64,000 bases of DNA from positions 589,069 to 653,068 of the forward strand of contig LUVW01000004.1 of NCBI GenBank assembly GCA_001661515.1. The letters are read 5' to 3'. This DNA is from Capniomyces stellatus (taxonomy: Eukaryota > Kickxellomycota > Harpellomycetes > Harpellales > Legeriomycetaceae). Below the pieces are notes generated by a model. It ran no database searches, was not told the DNA's origin, and saw only the letters and a list, made by a program, of their open reading frames with translations. Shown piece after piece: positions 44,484 through 56,310 of this stretch (positions are counted from its first letter, which is position 1; each line of letters opens with the position of its first letter). The translations under genes and the position numbers were made by a program.

Positions 44484-46895
44484 CTTTTGGATACTGAAGT
44501 TTGGCCTTTACAATTTAAATTTAAACCTGAATATAGATATAATCTACCTTCAAAAATACAATTTGCTATTTTTTCAGACGCAGCTAAGCCATGCCATTTA
44601 CTTTATATAAATTGGCGTAGCCATTCATATATTTGTTTTAATTATTTTACTTTTTTGTTTTTTTTTTAAAAATTAAAAAAGCAAAATCAAACGAAGTGAA
44701 ACTGGACAACAATTCACCAACATTGCTTCTTTTGTTTAGTTGGAATATGCCAACTATCGTGATTAAATGGGTGTATTACTAAGAAATTCAGCCAATTAAT
44801 GCGACCATCCTTATCTATCGCCTTGGATATTTATTTGCCTAGCAAGAGCAGCAATAGTCAATTGTTGAATTAGCACAATATCCAGAATCTAATTAATAGA
44901 TTTTCAAACCACAATATTGTTCTTATTTCACATGAAACTAGTAACTATCATATTATATCATATTATATTACGTCGCATCAATCATATCAGTAATTTCATA
45001 TTATGTAGGTGTGTATCATAAAGTCGAACTGTCTGGTTTGGGTGAATCATTTTCGCAACCTGCTTTTCTTAACCTCGCAGGACAGGAGAATATCAAAAAG
45101 CTTTTTGGTTCTGTCCAATAAAACAGCATTAATATTTAGACGCTGGATTGCCTATAGATTATGAGGTGCAAAATAGGAGACATGAAATATGAAAATAGGG
45201 ACAAAAATAGAATGGCTTTTATTAAATCTAAACTGTTTGTATTGTTTCATGTTTTTAGGCAAATGATTTGTCCGCTTTTTATCTTGGACTCTAATAAATA
45301 TTTAGATAGTTAGCAACAAATCTTACTAATTAAGCCGCACATGAAGAAATTGTATTCATGTGAAAATCGATAAAAAAAACCAAATCAACACAACAAAATA
45401 AACAACAAAAAAAGGGTGAATAACTTCAACAATATAAAAAAAAGGGTGAATGGAAAGTAAAGCGAGCAATGCCAAATAATGAAATCCCTAATACCAAAAG
45501 AAACAACAATAAAAAAAGTATAATGAAAAAAATGCTACCAACCAAGACCCAACAACTACCACTAGCCAAGTAAAACCCAACTCATTATTAGTCATAACTT
45601 ATCGATAAACTCTCCAACTAATAGGTCAGTGAAATAAACAACAAATTTTAGCCCGCTGCTTTAATTAGCTGACGCAACTCAACAATAAAATGGCATCATT
45701 CGCCCATTTAAGGCTTTTAGTGGAAAAGCAGCAAGAATAGTAAACAAAAAGCAAAAATGCAGAGAAATGGTCAAAAGTCGGGCGAGTTTATTAAACTATA
45801 AAAAAAAATCACAATAGGACAAAAGAGGACTGATAGAAAATGAAAGTGACCTGTAATATAATACCAAGTAGTAATACTCTTATCGCTTTACGTAAGTCGA
45901 GATGGTCAAAGCTTAAACATATTTTTAGGCAAAGCCCCCGTAAATGTATTGGTCAAGTGCTCAGAATGCTATTGGGCACACCTTTTACAAAGATCAAAAA
46001 TGACAAATACCGTTTGTAGTAGAAAGTGCCACAATATCCCGATTGTCCAAAAAGATGCCAGTGCACAATTCAAAACAAATCAGGGATGGCTTGGTTTGAT
46101 TTAAATAGTTTCTGAAACAACAGCTCAACAATACACCAGCCGCAAGATCAAATCCACCATTTATGTGCAACTTTATCTCTGTTTTGTATTATGGAGATTG
46201 ACATCGAGCGAGCTGTAGGAATTTGAGAAAACCGGAATGGTACAGACGGGTCGTGACTTTACAAATGTGTCAGCGTTTAATGACTCACATGAAGGCAGTA
46301 TCGAACAATGATCTATAACATAGAAGCCAAATGACAAATTTAACAAGCTCACAAAGCCAATTGGCCACTTTTTTTTGATACAAAAAGGTTGAGACTCCGG
46401 GCGATAAATGATTGAAGCTATCTCCATCTACAAACCCCTACAAATTTTGTGTCAACCACCAATCTACCAAAGGCTTTACATGGCTACTAGAGTTGTGGCT
46501 ATAAAGCTTTATTGTCGCCTCAGCATATTAATGCGAGTACCATACAGGTTGGGCTGGCAGCTGGATATGATTAGGGTTTACATAGATCATTATAATTGGA
46601 GCTAGAGGGGCCAACTAAAATAAAATAAAATAATTATCGTATTTGGTCTTAAAGAGCTGGGAAGCCTGATGAAAGCGTAGAAACTGGACTATGGCAATAG
46701 TTACCCGGTTGTTCCAAGAGTTACGGATGTTTTGGTTGTTTGGAAAGCACAATTACCGTGTCAGTGTGCTGCGTTGATAATTTCAAGTAGTTTATACCAT
46801 CTTATGTTGTCTATAATCACGCTTTAAGCATATATAAGGTAACTTTAGTAAGTTTTCATTTGTGTTTAATAACACCTTGCCGAACCAACTAGAAA

Positions 46896-46985
46896 GCGTA
46901 AAAAGTTTAAAGTTAAAAGTTAAAAGTTAAAAGTTAAAGTTAAAAATTAGAATCCAAAAATTAAAATCCAAAAATTAAATCGACA
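46896..46985. repeat. short AT repeats (TTAAAAG / CCAAAAATTAAAAT)
   Basis: Four or five TTAAAAG heptamers, then two CCAAAAATTAAA(AT) units. Probably slippage-prone promoter sequence. Confidence 0.6.
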
Positions 46986-47059
46986 AATTTTTTTTCCCAT
47001 TTTGTCGAGACCAAAAGCCTTATTAGCAAAGATATACTAGAAGCATATTCTAGCTCATA

Positions 47060-47084
47060 GTAACAACAACAACAACAACAACAA
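47060..47084. repeat. (AAC)n microsatellite
   Basis: About eight AAC units in the likely 5' leader of the 47199 gene. Confidence 0.8.
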
Positions 47085-47198
47085 CCAACACGACTTAAAT
47101 CACACTTTGAAACAACCACCCAAAAGTCAGACAATCAGTTTCTAGAACGATACACAACCGAAAGAAAGAAAAACAAGTAAAACGTAATAACGATCAAA

Positions 47199-47882
47199 AT
47201 GAACAATTTCGCAAAGTTATGTTATAGGGTTGAACAAAACTCGATCAATAGTCGATTTATAAATAAGAGCAGCTTAGCGAGATCAAGCTTTACGGAAATG
47301 AATGCTTCTAGCCAAAAGAGATTCTTTTTGAAAAAAGTGTTTGGATCCAGATCCACAGACGACAATATTATTCGGCCAAAGTATCGATTGTCTTGGAAGA
47401 AGAATGAGCTCTCACACTTCTTTGTTGATTACCTTGCATGGTCATTTCTGGGCAGCGTGGCATATTACCTGATACTGCGAACCAAAGAGATCGATGAGTA
47501 TAAGGGGGAGATGGGTATTAGGATAGCCGAATTACAAGCCAGAATCGACAGTGCACAAAAAAGTAGTGGCGTATTGGATAATGGTAAATATATTTTAATT
47601 TTCAGATCATGGTTGTTATAGTTCAATCATCAACGCCAAGGGTATTCATTGTAATATGCTATTAGTGTTTAATGGTGCTTGAGGTGCTATGATTTGCCTC
47701 CAAAAAAAACAAAATTTATTACTTTTAGCAACCAAATCCACCATATTTCTTCTGTCTCGATAACAAGTTTTTGCCCTTCGTTTTTTATTATTATGTATTT
47801 TATAGAGCCAAATGCAACCGCCGATTTAAGCGGCGTGACAGAGAGCCCAGAGCCAACACGCAACTTCAACGTGTTTTTTTAA
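47199..47882 (+). CDS. mitochondrial single-TM coiled-coil protein
   Basis: Exons 47199-47583 and 47806-47882, phase 1, 153 residues. The N-terminal ~45 residues are basic with Ser/Arg/Asn and look like a presequence. RPKYRLSWKKNELSHFFVDY precedes one membrane segment (LAWSFLGSVAYYLILR), then a coiled coil (TKEIDEYKGEMGIRIAELQARIDSAQK) and an acidic-polar tail (TESPEPTRNFNVFF). This layout resembles inner-membrane assembly factors such as Ina17/Ina22 of the ATP synthase pathway, but I see no diagnostic motif and do not assign it. Compare 62258-62557, which has the same plan. Confidence 0.65.
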
Positions 47883-48186
47883 CACCGAACTTGTAGATTT
47901 TGTGGCTTCGAGTGTTTTTGATTCATTTATAATTCCCTGTGCAAATTAGATTCCATATTTTCTATAGTTTTATTCATACCATTTACAGCAGACACGCGTA
48001 TATCCCAAGTTTAAACATATCTAACTCATCGTTTATACCGATTCTTTTCTTTATTATTAATAATTTTCCTTCTAGTGACAATAAAAGTAGTAATATTTTT
48101 GCCAGCTTTTTAAAATGTAAAGTGGATTTGATTTATATGACATGGCGTTGCTCTTGCAAATGGCATTTCCACAAAAGTTTAACGCG
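47883..48186. other. convergent 3' flanks
   Basis: 304 bp between stop codons of convergent genes; no coding support. Confidence 0.5.
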
Positions 48187-48725
48187 CTAATCCTGAGCAA
48201 TTTCCGAAGACATCTGTGCTTTCTCGTAAGCTAAATAAAGGGATGAATAACATAACATTAAGAGTTTTAGTACTGGCTCGCAAATAATACAGCAATGCAC
48301 AAGCGTACACGCTATAGTTGCTCCTTATTGAATTGGGTTAGCACCGTTCAAGTTTTTTTTTTGATCCGCATTGCATCGAGAACAGTACGAATTCAAAGTT
48401 AAAGGTATAAACAGTTGATAACTTACGATTGTACTGCAGTAGTTTTTCGATTAAATCAACATGGGTAAGCAACATTCTTCGGCAACAGTATCTGCTTAGA
48501 CCAAGAGCAGTAAGGGCATCACTAAACACGGAGCAATATCACACAACAATAGCACATATTAGCACAATTGATCCAAGGGAGATCAAACGACCGCACTTTT
48601 TTGAATCTATTTTCTAGAATCAAGACTTACCCTTCGGAATAATCGAGTTGCAGTAAAGCCAAGTATGAATCCCATCTGTTACCAACAACCTTTCCGCAAG
48701 TGAAACAACGAACTGGAATAATCAT
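48187..48725 (-). CDS. RPB10: RNA polymerase subunit RPB10 (RPABC5)
   Basis: Exons 48725-48631, 48521-48427 and 48230-48187, 77 residues. This is a subunit shared by RNA polymerases I, II and III. The start [19 protein letters not shown] carries the invariant CxxC of the zinc site; the second pair is in [21 protein letters not shown]. The last exon gives [15 protein letters not shown], extending the usual PLEK end by about ten residues. All three exons have phase-matching GTAAGT donors. Exons 1 and 2 are certain; exon 3 is likely. Confidence 0.93.
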
Positions 48726-49162
48726 TTTGTATTAGTTTGGTTTGTCGTTATTATTTTTGGATTGGTTTTGAATTTAGCTATTTTTATTTACAAAAGACAA
48801 AAAGTCGAGTGAAAAAAAAACTGATTTTGAAGTTTTAATTTTTCATTGAATTTGTTTTTGTAGTTTCAACTTTTTTTTTATTAGCGCTTGAGCGAATTTT
48901 ATGAATCATTTTATAGAATTGTAAATTGTTCTTTGTGTTTATGTTTTAATTATTACAAAAATAATCCAAGAAAAAGAAAAAAAAGAAAAAAAAGTGTAAA
49001 TAATAGAAAAAAAAGTACCAAGTAAAAATCTTTTTAGACACAGAATACTTTTTTAAAAAGCTTTAATAGGCCAATCAAATAAAAACATAAAAAAATTAAA
49101 ACTGGGAACAGTTTAAAATAACAAAGTAAGAAATAAAACACCGGTAAACGAACGTATATGGC
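48726..49162. other. intergenic, nothing seen
   Basis: A-rich spacer between RPB10 and the transporter gene. Confidence 0.5.
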
Positions 49163-50839
49163 CTAGCTGTTGATAAAGTCAATCAAAGTGATGGCAGTGC
49201 CGACAACAAACACAACTAGACCAAAAATCAATGTAAATATAGACGTCAGAGTATATAGTAGGTCCTGTTTTTTACTTGGCGAGGGCTCTAGATGACTTGT
49301 TTGTAGGATGTTGCTGTAGCTTTGTATGTCGCTAGATTCAGAAAGTAGTGGGGTTTGGCTGCCGATATTTAAAGTGGACGATTTAAAGTATGTAGAGCTG
49401 GTCTTCAAATAAATCAGTGCAGGTAGAATAAAAGCCAAGAGACTGGCAGCTACGGTTCCAATTATTTTGAAAACAAAGCCAAGATCGTTGACAGAAATGG
49501 CTATTACTAAGGTGATCAGGTACCACACAACAGAGAGTACATAATATGGTCTATACTTGTTGAACTGGGTAACGAGCTTGCTTAGACCGCTCGCCTCATC
49601 ACTGGGATCAGTGTTATTCAACTCAATTGGCTGCGATGCCGGGGTTGCGACGTTTGGGCTAACTATGGAATTTAGATTCTCGCGCATCGGGTAGAACTGC
49701 ATGGGGTAGGTAAGGATGATGGATATGATCATGATAAACCTAGCAACGTTGATGATTGGGTCATCCACAGGGAAGTTGTTCAGAAGATTGGAGCTGACAT
49801 CCAGCCCAAATATGACATACCCAACAGTGGCAAACAGGATGTATATCAGCACCGAGAAAGTACAGGCAAAAGATGCTGCCTTTTTCCAAACACTTATTTC
49901 TTTCTTTTCTAAAATCTGGTAGTTCTGGAAAGCAGTTTGAGAACACATAAGAGCAAATGCTATGATTCCTAATGCAGGAAGCGGGTTGGGACCAATAAAT
50001 TCAAACGGAGGAAGTTCAGGCTTCATGTAAATGACGCCTCGAGTTGCCAAAATCACCACCACCACGGGGACTATCAACACAGCAAATGTTGAAAATTTGG
50101 CAAGTGGGTCCAGGTCTCTGAAAAACAGCAAAGGGAACACGAATATCAGCGAAACGAGTATAATAACAGTGGACCTTTCAGTAAACACACCCAGCCCCCC
50201 TGGAAAAAATTGCATTAATATTGCCTTCACGATATCTCCAGAGATAATCAAGTAAGTCGTGCAGCTCCCTATCCCGTTGAAAATAAGTGCAAACGCTAGC
50301 AATCCGTCGCCAAGGCTTCCAAGAGCATGCTTTGTTACCTGGTTAAAGTTGTAAACCCCCACTTTTTTTCCGCTAATGATCAAGGTAACTAGCGCAAAGT
50401 AGCTCAACACGCCAGTGATAATCATCAAGAAAATACCCATCCAGAACCCAGCCTCCTTGATTGCATACGGGAGTCCGATAATCCCAGCTCCTATTATCGT
50501 GTTCAGTATGTTGAACCCGGCTAACGTACATACAGTAGTATTCAAAAACTCAAAACCAAGCTTGGTCATGGTAACTAAATCTACCTACAATTTAAGTTCC
50601 AAAAAAGAACACAAGTAAAAAACACAAGTAAAGAACTTGAGATAAAGTGACACTTACATTCATATGGACTCCTGCCGCCTGATCCAGCTACTGGTTCAGC
50701 TTGAACTCCCTGGTCTATTTGAATTTGTGTTTGAATTGTTATGGCTTGGTTTAAATCTACTAGAGTTGTCTTTGGAAAGGCTTGGTTTATGTCATTTTCA
50801 GATATTGGTGAATAGCTTACCTTCTTGGCTTGATCTCAT
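49163..50839 (-). CDS. amino-acid/auxin permease family transporter (Avt/SLC38-like)
   Basis: Exons 50839-50821 (19 nt of coding), 50780-50658 and 50520-49163 join in frame to 499 residues. The cytosolic N-terminus (~50 residues, Gln-rich, IQTQIQIDQGVQAEP) leads to the signature SGFNILNTIIGAGIIGLPYA of Aa_trans transporters. About eleven TM segments follow, including GVLSYFALVTLIISG, FPLLFFRDLDPLAKFS, GIIAFALMCSQTAFQNY and IILTYPMQFYPMREN. The family moves neutral amino acids across vacuolar or plasma membranes with protons or sodium. A start at 50569 without the upstream exons is possible, but its first 16 residues do not fit the family. Convergence of frames at three splice sites favours the long form. 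Confidence 0.87.
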
Positions 50840-50872
50840 TTCGTTCTGTTTTTAGTTTGGTATATTATATTA

Positions 50873-50933
50873 TGGTTTGGTTTAGTTTGGTTTAGTTTGG
50901 TTTAGTTTGGTTTAGTTTAGTTTGTGCTGTTGA
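50873..50933. repeat. 10-bp tandem repeat (GGTTTAGTTT)n
   Basis: Five near-perfect decamers 35-95 bp upstream of the transporter ATG, within its promoter or leader (on that strand AAACTAAACC). Confidence 0.8.
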
Positions 50934-52064
50934 AATGTATCTATGTCTACTTTTGTTGAATGACCATTAAACGATAAAGTACTCGATTCTTGGAATTCGT
51001 TTATTTTTGGTACATTTGTTTGCACTGTGCCGAATTTTATAAGCTTTTTATTCTTTCTAGTTGTGTAAATGAGCTGCTTGGTAGAGTTAGGGGTGCGAAT
51101 TTTAGATATTTACCTCAACAGATGCTATCTCCAATATTTTTGTGAATGAAGTTGTGAATAACTAACTGGGATATTTCAGATAAAGCTTAAATGTATTGTA
51201 AAGAATAACAAGCTAATAAAATAACCAACTCTAAACGAAGCTGTTACACCAATTGTTACTAATGACTGTTTCCGTTATTTTATGGGACTAGCTCAGCTAG
51301 CCAATAACTTGACTAACTTGGTCATTTAAAGAGATTGACATTTACTCAACTGATAAATTTTATTGCGAATGATTAAGCTCAAAATTAAAAAAAATTAAAA
51401 ATTAAGCTCAGCTTTAAGGTCAAGTTAATCAATAAAGTCCAACTAAATCCCACAAAACGAGTGAATACTTCTATTATGGACCTTGGATGGGCTAAAATAA
51501 TTATTAGAAATTTACCAAGTATAACATCAAGATAGAAGAGTTAGCTGCACATCTATTAGGACCATTAGGACTATTGAAATGCCCGCTCATCAGCTACTAT
51601 ATGACGCTGCGGGATCAAAACTGGTTTACTGATTTCAATAAAAAAAAACTGGTTAACTTATTCATCTTAAACATACATATTATCTATTGGACTTTGGGAA
51701 TATGCAGCTCTTGTGCAAAGCTAGCGAAAAAAGTCGGTATCATATGACTAACCAATTTAAAGCGTAGCTATTGATATTCTAACCACTTCAATTGTCTAAA
51801 TCTAAACAATTGGCATTAAAGTGACGTGTGGTGTGTGATCTATTTATCACAGCTTTAAAGGATTATGGTTCATTTCCAGGACCGCAACTACTTGAAGGTC
51901 AGAATACTGTAATATCCTTGAAACTTTGATATTTTCTCTGTCTGATCAATAGTGATTTAATGTTTGAATATTAGCAATGTCCCATCAACATAAATGCATT
52001 TTGGTTCTAGAAATTTAGAAGTTGATGGAATGAATATAGTAGAGCAAAAAAGCTGCATTTTGTG
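50934..52064. other. intergenic, nothing seen
   Basis: AT-rich, no frame over 60 codons, up to tRNA-Lys. Confidence 0.5.
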
Positions 52065-52137
52065 GCCCGGCTAGCTCAATCGGTAGAGCGTAAGACTCTT
52101 AATCTTAAGGTTGCGGGTTCGACCCCCGCGTTGGGCT
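52065..52137 (+). tRNA. tRNA-Lys (anticodon CTT)
   Basis: A 73-nt cloverleaf without intron. Acceptor GCCCGGC pairs with GTTGGGC; the D arm is GCTC/GAGC with loop AATCGGTA; the anticodon arm TAAGA/TCTTA holds loop CTCTTAA, anticodon CTT; the T arm GCGGG/CCCGC has loop TTCGACC. A and B boxes are intact, and a T-rich terminator (TTATATTTTTAATTTT) follows from 52138. Confidence 0.97.
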
Positions 52138-53283
52138 TATATTTTTAATTTTCCTTTTATTTCAAGATGCTTAAATGGAACCTAAAACTTTTGATCAAGT
52201 TGACAAATCTAATTGGTGGTTTTTAGTAATAATTCCAAACTTTCTTTTGAATTTTTTTTTATTAGCTTTGGATCTGATGGATAGTTTGAAAGAATCAGCT
52301 AAAATTAAGTTTGTGACTGAGACTGTTTTATAGCTGTAAACAGAGTTGCGTAGATATAATTTCAGATGCAGTTTCCATTCTTATCGTTAAAGAAGCTCTT
52401 CATGCTATGGTGTGAAGAGATAAAGGTAATGCAACATTGTATATTTAGGGTAGCATTATCCCTATCTCAGCTGGCGTCGAATAGCATTATACTCAAGTAG
52501 ACTAAAACGGGGGAAAAGAGAGGCATGCAAGATAGTGTGGTTATATGGTCGATTTAATAAGGCACTGAAATTTTATTGTAAACCTGGAGTGTGAGTTGAT
52601 TTGGGAGCTGATTTGGAAGCTGAACAAGTTGGCTTAGAGTAAAATATTGGAATTAGATTTGATAATAATAAAATTGGTATTAGAAAAGTACCCAAACAGG
52701 GCAGATAAATTTCTGCATTTATAGTTGAATCTAATCGAATTGATTAATCAAATAGAGAATAAAAATAACAAGATTTGTGAAATTTGATTGACCGATAAAA
52801 TTGAGCTTATATTAACAAAAAAAAAACAATGTTTATCTACACGGATAAAATTAGTGAAAACTAAAGGGATAAATAAACTAAAAGAAACAATCAGAGATAG
52901 AAGGAAAAAATAAATAAAAAAAAGTGTAAAAAGTTTGAGGTTTTGATAGATGTGTTTTAAATTAAAGATAAATCAAAGTGAAACTAAAAGTCAACAAATT
53001 ACCTCAACAGACAAAGATTTTCTGAACAGTAAGAGGCGAAAGAAAAGGTAGGAAACAAAAAAAAAAAAAAAAAAAAAAGGAAAAGAAAAGAAAAGAAAAG
53101 ATAGAGAAATCAAAAGGAATAAAAGAAAACATCAAAACAATAGAATAAAATAGGAGAATAAAAGCAAAAGAAAAACCAGACGGAATTTTAACCTCGATCT
53201 TGGTATATTTAAATATATTAAAATTAGTGCAAAAGCATTCGAAAAGTCACAAATATATAGACAATCAAAAAAAAACAGAAAGA
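52138..53283. other. intergenic, nothing seen
   Basis: AT-rich then purine-rich; ends with poly-A and (GAAAA)n near 53056-53100, likely in the acyl carrier protein promoter. Confidence 0.5.
53056..53102. repeat. poly-A and (GAAAA)n
   Basis: A run of about 21 A followed by four GAAAA pentamers. Confidence 0.8.
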
Positions 53284-53991
53284 ATGTTTTCATCAGCCTT
53301 CCGCCAAATAACAGCACGATCCCTTACATTGTCATCTAGACCAGTGGCATCAAAGCTCAGATTCTCACCAGCAGCATTGAGCACACGCTTTTACTCTGCA
53401 GGAGGGGCATTAAGCAAAGATGATATCAGAGAAAGAATCTTTGCTGTGCTAAGAGATTTTGACAAGGTCAAGCAAGAGAATGTAAGTTTTATTTTTAATC
53501 CGGCTTTTTTTTTCCATTCACCATTCTTTTCATTGTTGGAATTGGATTTTGGGCCTAGATGTGGTTTGATCAAGAGACCAAATATAATATGTTTGTTGGA
53601 TCATGGTTTGTTCTGGATTAAACCGGGATATAAATCCATATAAAAGCTTTGGGAATTATATATTGTTACCTGTGGCTATGCAGGGCTGGAAATGATTAAA
53701 AGGAGGAACAAGATAAAAATGAAGGATGAAGGATGAAGAGAGAATTACGCGTTGATAATAGGAGTTAACTTTGATTTGTTGTTAATGTGGGATATTCGGT
53801 TTGGTGTTTAATAGATTTCAGCCACAGCCGATTTTACCAAGGATCTTGGCTTGGATAGTTTAGACACAGTAGAGGTAGTTATGGCTATTGAGGAAGAGTT
53901 CTCAGTTGAGATTCCAGATGAGGAGGCCGACGAGATCAACACGGTGCAAAAGGCAATTGATTTTGTTTCAGGATGTGAAGGAGCAAACTAG
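53284..53991 (+). CDS. ACP1: mitochondrial acyl carrier protein
   Basis: Exons 53284-53481 and 53815-53991, phase 0, 124 residues. A presequence of ~44 residues ([16 protein letters not shown] to STRFYSAGG) precedes the carrier domain: [20 protein letters not shown], then [34 protein letters not shown]. Ser81 of the DSL motif takes 4'-phosphopantetheine. The protein carries acyl chains for mitochondrial fatty acid and lipoate synthesis, is a complex I subunit in most fungi, and through LYR proteins supports Nfs1 and respiratory assembly. The 333-nt intron has a normal GTAAGT donor. Confidence 0.96.
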
Positions 53992-54441
53992 TTTAAACTG
54001 AACCTTTATATTATTATTTTTTCTTCCTCCAAACACCCCTATATTATTCCATCTTGGTGATCTAACAGAAAGTTTTTGTTATTAAAATATACAAACTAAC
54101 CAAACATATAAAAACAAATACTGGAACTGAAACAGAAGCGAGAGAGAAAAAAACGCATCGAGTTATGCATTAGATAAATTTAAACTGAAGTCAAGATGTT
54201 TTATAAGGCATATATTGGATGGTTGGTTGCATAAAGAAAATAAGAGAAAATAATGTTTTGTTTAAAGTGGATGGAAATGATTACTTGACAATAATAGTTG
54301 GTGGTAATGGTAGTAGTGGAAATTAAAAAGGAAATAAACGTTGGAAAAGCTAAAGGCTATGTTACATGTCGGGTAGTAAAGTAAAAGGGTACAAATAGAA
54401 TGAAATAAAAGACCTAGATGGACAGGAAAAGAAAGGTGAGT
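53992..54441. other. convergent 3' flanks
   Basis: 450 bp between convergent stop codons; AT-rich, no frame with support. Confidence 0.5.
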
Positions 54442-56310
54442 CTACTGGGGCCAACTTCCATCTTGGCTCCAGTTGACAGGTTTCTTGTTGGGGATGAACA
54501 CGGGGTTGGTGATGGTGTTGATACCAGCTTTATTATTATTATTGTTGTTATTATTTATACTGTTATTGTTGTTGTTGTTGTTATTGTTATTGTTATTGTT
54601 ATTGTTATTGTTATTGTCGTTACTCTGGCTGCAAAAGTCGGTTAAAAAGCTCAGGGAGTTGGCGTTGATTGTATACTTGAATTTGCTGGAGCTTGCGGGT
54701 TTGCTTGGGGAAATCTGGCGCAGAGTGTCCAAGCTTGATCCAAGCAACCTTTTTGGCCGCAATCCCGAGTAAACTGGGGGTGAGTCCATGTTTGAAGACA
54801 GGAAAGGTGCGGGTTTCTTGAGGGTGGATGAGGAGGAAATGTCCAGCAGCTTTTTCTGAGTGCGAGTCTTTTTGTTGATGTCGAGTCTGGGGAAAGATTC
54901 AAGCCGTGAGTACATGATTCTTTTCTTTTTGTGGCTCTTGAGCAGGTTCAAAACATCGTTGTTCAGCTCCAGACTTTTCAGACTATTACCTGCGCCCTTT
55001 TCATTTATCTCCAGACAGAATGCCTTGTTTTTCAGATTGCTGCCAAGTCGCCCGCCATCAACATAATTATCGTTGCTCTCTGCTCCCAAAGCTTGACCAA
55101 CCCTATCACCATCTGCCCTTATATCAGACTTCAGTCCGTTTTCATTAGCATTTTCATCTCCCTCCAACTCCAAGTTTATAAAAATATCACCGCTATTCAC
55201 TACCAGGCTTTCGCTCCTGTCGCCATCTAAACACACATCCACAATAACATATACTCATACATTAGCTCCAATAAACAGACGTTTTACTCATCTATATCCA
55301 GTAGACAGGCCTTATGTATACAAAAGAGACCATCTATTCCTGAAATAAAAAATAAACCTCTCGAGAAAATAAAAACAAAAACAAAAACAAAAACAAAAAC
55401 AAAAACAAAAGGCCATTCTGTACCACTACTATAAACTCAGTCCAATCCCAATTCTCTAAAATGTCAATCTTACCTTCAGTTTCTTGGATTATCGAAATAT
55501 CTTCATACAGCCGAGACCGCGGCACTTTCAACGACCATGCCTTCCACTCACTGCTTATTATCTCCCCGTCGGTACTTCCAGTGCTATTCCTACTCTTTTT
55601 CCTGTTCCCGTTCTTATTCTTATTCTTACTATTATTCTTATTCTTATTCCTGCCTCCACTTTCATTCTGTCCCATCACCAAATCGTCCGAGTTGCTCTTT
55701 TGACCCATAAACTCTCTGTTCCTGTCTCCTTTTTCTCCCACAAATTCGTTGTAGCTCTCGCTATCCAAACTTATTATCTCCATTCTCTTGGCCTTCAGAT
55801 CCCCCTTACACACCAGCAAGCCGTTCCTACTGCTATCCTCCTCTTCTCTTTCCACTGACCTCGAATGCATGTATCTCCCTTCCTTTCGTGCCTCCATTGT
55901 AATGCTTGGAATTGGATCCAGCGCCAGCGCCTCTGTTTTTGTCTTTCTATACACTCGCTTTTCGTTCCCTATTGTACACGCCGCATTCCATAAGTGTGTG
56001 CTTCCCACCCTTTAAACTTCCAATTCCCAATTCACTTTCAAGTAATCACCTGCTTCTATCACTATTTTTTTTTTAAAAATTTACCTATCGTAACCGGACT
56101 AAATCGCTTTGTAGAGCTGGTTATATTGCTCTTGTACTTTTTTACACTCTCATTTACCGTTCTTTTGATATTTTTCCCTTTGGCTTTTCTACTGGGCGTT
56201 CTCATCTCTCTATCCCTTTCCGTTCGCTCATTTCCATCACCCTTTTGCTCGCTTGAAACTATCTTTAGGGGTGTACTATTTACACTTCGTATTTTCGATC
56301 TGTTGCTCAT
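54442..56310 (-). CDS. Asn-rich protein of unknown function, probably nuclear
   Basis: Exons 56310-56085, 55968-55474 and 55226-54442, both junctions phase 1, 501 residues. The N-terminus is basic (MSNRSKIRSVNSTPLK, PSRKAKGKNIKR). The first junction makes SPVTIGNEKRVYRKTKTEALALDPIP, an ordered-looking block that may be the conserved core. Exon 2 holds a Lys/Asn-rich stretch (GRNKNKNNSKNKNKNGNRKK) and a folded-looking end (WKAWSLKVPRSRLYEDISIIQ). Exon 3 is acidic, then basic (SHKKKRIMYSRLESFPRLDI), Ser/Pro-rich (SSNMDSPPVYSGLRPKRLLG) and ends with two poly-Asn runs. Nuclear-localisation-like clusters suggest a chromatin or cell-cycle role; I recognise no family. Exon joins rest on frame and consensus. 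Confidence 0.6.
54530..54616 (-). repeat. trinucleotide run coding poly-Asn
   Basis: (AAT/AAC)n on the minus strand encodes two Asn runs of about 20 and 8 residues split by SI. Length is likely variable. Confidence 0.85.

Larger units (their letters stand above)
44484..47198. other. 2.7 kb intergenic, no gene seen
   Basis: Upstream of isocitrate lyase (minus) and of the 47199 gene (plus). Frames of 65-84 codons at 46173-46605 overlap antiparallel and show no motif. Contains the repeat stretches at 46896-46945 and 47060-47084. Confidence 0.5.
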
